Below, piece after piece: positions 24,280-26,867 of a stretch of 26,867 bases of DNA (position 1 is its first letter; every line of letters begins with the position of its first letter). The notes beneath the pieces are model-generated. The model was not told the origin of the DNA. It saw only the letters and a program-made list of their open reading frames with translations, and ran no database searches. Made by a program: the position numbers and the translations under genes. The stretch lies in the NCBI GenBank assembly GCA_964654825.1, contig CAZZKG010000053.1:1-26867 (forward strand), written 5' to 3'. The stretch comes from CAZZKG01 sp964654825 (GTDB lineage Bacteria; Gemmatimonadota; CAZMKB01).

Positions 24280-25809
24280 ATGCGGTATCCTGTTTTTGTC
24301 AGGAAAGACATTGATGGTTTCTTCGGGTTGATGATTGACAATCTCGTCAACCTCATGGTTGCGGCAGGGGTGTGTACCTACCTCTTCAAGATGCCGCACT
24401 GGCTGGTTTACGGCCGGATCTTCCCCGGTGTCGGTATATCGCTCCTCCTCGGGAATCTCTATTACGCACACCAGGCGAGGAAACTTGCGCGTGAGGAAGG
24501 ACGAACCGATGTTACAGCCATGCCTTACGGCATTAACACTCCCAGTCTATTCGCGTTTCTGTTCCTGGTCATGGGGCCGGTCTACGCATCGACTAAAGAT
24601 CCCGTCCTGACCTGGAAGGTCGGAATGGCAGCCTGTTTCCTCAACGGTGTCCTGGAGTTGTCAGGCTCTTTTATCGGTGAGCGTATCCGGAAGGTCACTC
24701 CGCGAGCTGCTCTGCTTGCCACTCTCGCAGGAATAGCAATCGTATTCATTTCGATGATCCCCACACTGGAGATATTCGCTCTTCCCCTCGTGGGGTTCCT
24801 CCCGCTTGCGATTATCCTTATCCAGTACTTCAGCAAGATTCGTTTCCCGGGGGGACTGCCGGCGGGTCTAGTCGCTGTCGTCACGGGAACTCTCATCGCG
24901 TGGTTGACCGGCGTCATGTCAGCGGAAGGGGTCTCAGATGCAGCGGGCTCCGTCGGATTTTATCTCCCGCACATGAGCGTCGGGGATATGGTGAGCGGAT
25001 TAAAAATGATCGCTCCCTATATCTCAATTATCGTACCGATGGCTGTGGCGAATTTCCTGGGTACAATGCAGAATGTGGAGAGCGCTTCTGCCGCAGGCGA
25101 CACCTACCGGACGTTTCCGACCATGTTCGTCGACGGGACCGGTACCATCATCGGTTCAATACTGGGGAGCTGCTTCCCCACCACGGTGTACATCGGCCAT
25201 CCCGGATGGAAGGCAATCGGCGCCCGCAGGGGATATTCGATATTGAATGGGATTTTTATCACCCTTGTCTGCATCACCGGTGGGATGGGGCTGGTGATAT
25301 CACTGGTCCCGATCGAGGCGGGAGCTGCTATCCTCCTCTGGATCGGCCTCGTTATCGGAGCACAGGCATTCCAGGTTGTTCCCAAAAAGTACTACCCGGC
25401 GGTTATTCTCGGTTTTGTCCCCCACATCGCATCATGGGGGCTTCTCCAGGTACAGAATGCACTCACCGCCGCGGGGACGAACCCGGTCCTCCTCGGACTC
25501 GAAACCCTGAAGGAGGCGGGCGTTGATTATACCGGTCTCACCGTGCTCGGTTCCGGTGCACTGCTCTCGGCGATGATGCTCACCGCGATCCTCGTGTTTG
25601 TCATCGACGGGATATTTATCACCGCCTTCTGGTGGTCGCTGATATCCTCGGTGCTCTCTTTCATCGGTCTCATCCACTCCGAGGTCATCGATCCCGGAAG
25701 GGCACAGGGGCCGGCGATCGGATACCTGTTGATGGCTCTTCTCTTCCTCCTCCTCCACATCAGCCGGGGACGACGGTCTCGTCCAGACCGCATCATCCGG
25801 GGTGAATAA
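24280..25809 (+). CDS. NCS2/AzgA-like (xanthine/uracil-type) permease
   Basis: The 509-residue integral membrane protein has about 12-14 hydrophobic helices. Features seen in the xanthine/uracil/AzgA superfamily include T-A-M-P-Y-G-I-N-T-P-S in the first third (the loop before helix 3), V-A-N-F-L-G-T-M-Q-N-V-E-S-A in the middle and T-T-V-Y-I-G-H-P-G-W-K after it, which fit the substrate-site helices 8 and 10. It probably imports a nucleobase or similar compound with a cation, but the substrate is not visible. The frame extends upstream to 24181, but that part overlaps the promoter. The ATG at 24280 begins directly at the conserved sequence, although no clear ribosome binding site precedes it. 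The C-terminal tail is Arg-rich. Confidence 0.8.
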   Translation: MRYPVFVRKDIDGFFGLMIDNLVNLMVAAGVCTYLFKMPHWLVYGRIFPGVGISLLLGNLYYAHQARKLAREEGRTDVTAMPYGINTPSLFAFLFLVMGPVYASTKDPVLTWKVGMAACFLNGVLELSGSFIGERIRKVTPRAALLATLAGIAIVFISMIPTLEIFALPLVGFLPLAIILIQYFSKIRFPGGLPAGLVAVVTGTLIAWLTGVMSAEGVSDAAGSVGFYLPHMSVGDMVSGLKMIAPYISIIVPMAVANFLGTMQNVESASAAGDTYRTFPTMFVDGTGTIIGSILGSCFPTTVYIGHPGWKAIGARRGYSILNGIFITLVCITGGMGLVISLVPIEAGAAILLWIGLVIGAQAFQVVPKKYYPAVILGFVPHIASWGLLQVQNALTAAGTNPVLLGLETLKEAGVDYTGLTVLGSGALLSAMMLTAILVFVIDGIFITAFWWSLISSVLSFIGLIHSEVIDPGRAQGPAIGYLLMALLFLLLHISRGRRSRPDRIIRGE

Positions 25810-26034
25810 GGGACATGCCTGGCTCTTGACAGATGACCAGATCGCAGCCGCCAGGAGCACCGCAGTCGAGGAGTTTATCTACCTGAGCGGTGCCGGCGTC
25901 GGCAGGAGCGGGGAAGAAAACTGATCTGCAGCCAAATGTATGGCAGAGAGAGCTATTGTTGACAACAAACCCCTGCTCCAGGCTTTTCCCATCCTGCTCA
26001 CCGGCTTCCGGGATGGGCTCGGGACCAACATTCA
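25810..26034. other. Intergenic region without a supported gene
   Basis: The 225 bp after the permease contain a perfect TTGTTG-A-CAACAA inverted repeat (25956-25968) and no clear terminator. An 82-codon minus-strand frame (25793-26041) has several cysteines but no ribosome binding site, and it overlaps the permease end. Confidence 0.4.
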
Positions 26035-26063
26035 TTGACATTTGTGTCTGGAATGGCTAATAT
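26035..26063 (+). promoter_or_regulatory. Canonical sigma-70-type promoter upstream of the MITE and Cys-rich gene
   Basis: TTGACA (26035-26040), 17 bp and TAATAT (26058-26063) are present. The transcript would start near 26070 and run about 240 nt, through the whole palindromic element, before the ATG at 26311. Confidence 0.7.
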
Positions 26064-26132
26064 AAATTGATTTTTTCTTGGGGAGATCACAATCACTCGG
26101 GGATTTCACCGGTAGAGGAACCATTTAGTGTT

Positions 26133-26283
26133 CTGTCATGTAAGAAGTGGCGTAAAGATTAGGAAGTAATTTTGTCTGCTTGCAAGGCTCGACTGAAGGA
26201 GCATAGCAGAGCTATGTGACTGAAGGAGCAACGCTGCAGGCAGATAAAAGGACTAGTAAGATGCGTCAGTTGTTACATGACAG
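26133..26283. mobile_element. MITE-like 151-bp imperfect palindrome
   Basis: Exact 11-bp terminal inverted repeats CTGTCATGTAA (26133-26143) and TTACATGACAG (26273-26283) bound an element whose two halves pair imperfectly along their length. Examples are TTTTGTCTGCTTGCA against TGCAGGCAGATAAAA, and CATAGC-AGA-GCTATG at the exact centre. Two direct copies of ACTGAAGGAGCA (26192-26203 and 26219-26230) flank the centre. It carries no open frame of note. A target duplication is not evident. The size, terminal repeats and lack of coding fit a non-autonomous mobile element. Confidence 0.75.
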
Positions 26284-26310
26284 GGCGTTAGGACAAGAAG
26301 GAGGAGTTAA

Positions 26311-26867
26311 ATGAGTTTTCGTGGAAGTTTTTTTCCAGCCCTGGCAATTCTTCTCACCGCTTTCGCATTCTCCGTCAATGTCGCACTGGCCGGCGGCGGA
26401 AGCTGTAAGGTTGCCGAAGGATCCACGTGTCAGAACGTGATCAAGACCGCAGCTCACAGTGGTGAGGGATGCCAACATGCCGAAGGCGGCCACTGTCAGA
26501 ACATCATCAAAACGGAAGCCGACGGCGGTAAGGTGGCAGTCTGTGCGTGCGGCATGGAATTCACCGTGACCGACGACACACCTTCCATCGAATTCGAGGG
26601 AAATACATACTTCGTGTGCAGTGAAGCGTGCGCCGAGAAGATCAAGGCGGATCCCGCCGCGATGATTCCGGTCATCGAGCAGAAGGCCGCCGAGATGAAG
26701 AAAGCTCAGCATATCAGCGGGAATGTCATGTACGTCGACGAAGAAGGAAACAGGGTCGCGATGTGTTCCTGCGGTGCCGAGATGAAAGTCACGAGTACTT
26801 CGGTAACGCGCAACTACAAGGGTGAGGAAGTCTATTTCTGCTGTGATCAATGCGCAGCCGCTTTCGA
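26311..26867 (+). CDS. Secreted Cys-rich YHS/TRASH-like metal-binding protein (partial at window end)
   Basis: At least 185 codons are present, and the frame is open at the window edge. AAGGAGG six bases before the ATG is a near-perfect ribosome binding site. A signal peptide covers residues 1-27 (cleavage after VALA). Two copies of C-x7-C-Q-N-[VI]-I-K-T follow (residues 32-46 and 54-68), unusual short Cys/His repeats. Then come two YHS/TRASH-like zinc modules: C78-A-C-G-M-E-F with Y-F-V-C-S-E-A-C about 30 residues on, and C-S-C-G-A-E-M with Y-F-C-C-D-Q-C-A at the end. The family binds heavy metals such as Zn or Cu; extracytoplasmic metal binding or sensing is inferred. Its transcript appears to carry the MITE-like palindrome in its leader. 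Confidence 0.8.
   Translation, partial: MSFRGSFFPALAILLTAFAFSVNVALAGGGSCKVAEGSTCQNVIKTAAHSGEGCQHAEGGHCQNIIKTEADGGKVAVCACGMEFTVTDDTPSIEFEGNTYFVCSEACAEKIKADPAAMIPVIEQKAAEMKKAQHISGNVMYVDEEGNRVAMCSCGAEMKVTSTSVTRNYKGEEVYFCCDQCAAAF

Noticed and set aside
25793..26041. 82-codon minus-strand frame with several cysteines
   Set aside because: No ribosome binding site, overlap with the permease end, and no recognisable family.
26133..26283. Rho-independent terminator or CRISPR-like repeat at the 151-bp palindrome
   Set aside because: There is no T-run after the stem and no regular repeat-spacer pattern; terminal repeats and full-length symmetry fit a MITE better.

Overview
The window is about 27 kb of bacterial chromosome with moderate-to-high GC (a little above 50% by eye). 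A secreted outer-membrane-barrel type protein, an ADP-heptose-type glycosyltransferase and many signal peptides suggest a diderm. The secreted-protein repertoire (DUF5916, BNR-repeat and golvesin-like domains, large proteins of unknown function), the Tat-tagged AmrS with DUF362, and a bS22/COX24-like mini ribosomal protein suggest an uncultivated lineage around the FCB/PVC candidate phyla. That placement is inference only. No rRNA, tRNA, CRISPR array or intact transposase was found.

Layout. 1-3.5 kb (minus): DUF5916 protein and GT9 glycosyltransferase. 3.5-5.3 kb: divergent promoter region with four 13-bp tandem repeats, then a secreted BNR-repeat protein. 5.3-10.9 kb: a stretch that looks more AT-rich, with a secreted thioredoxin-like/golvesin-like protein, an Fn3 protein and a GH39-like protein. 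11-15.6 kb: Tat-tagged DUF362 protein translationally coupled to a Tat-tagged AmrS-type radical SAM enzyme, facing a membrane spermidine-synthase-like protein. 15.6-18.5 kb: endonuclease V, GT2, a 31-residue bS22/COX24-like protein and a DUF4389 membrane protein. 18.6-21.3 kb: a coupled pair of M16 peptidases, the first with the zinc motif and the second without. 21.4-23.8 kb: a PAS-PAS sigma-54 activator, two near-identical palindromes 40 bp apart, a near-consensus sigma-54 promoter and a thioredoxin-fold protein that has lost both active-site cysteines. 23.8-26.9 kb: repeats, an NCS2-like permease, a MITE-like palindrome and the start of a Cys-rich YHS/TRASH-like secreted protein.

Many intergenic regions carry recognisable sigma-70-type promoters (TTGACN, 17-bp spacer, TANNNT), which helped fix several start codons. 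The most interesting region is 21.4-23.8 kb. It reads as a self-contained sigma-54 regulatory module: activator, enhancer-like sites, -24/-12 promoter and a single non-redox thioredoxin-like target. The second is the right edge, where a 151-bp imperfect palindrome lies between a canonical promoter and the ribosome binding site of a metal-binding-type gene.
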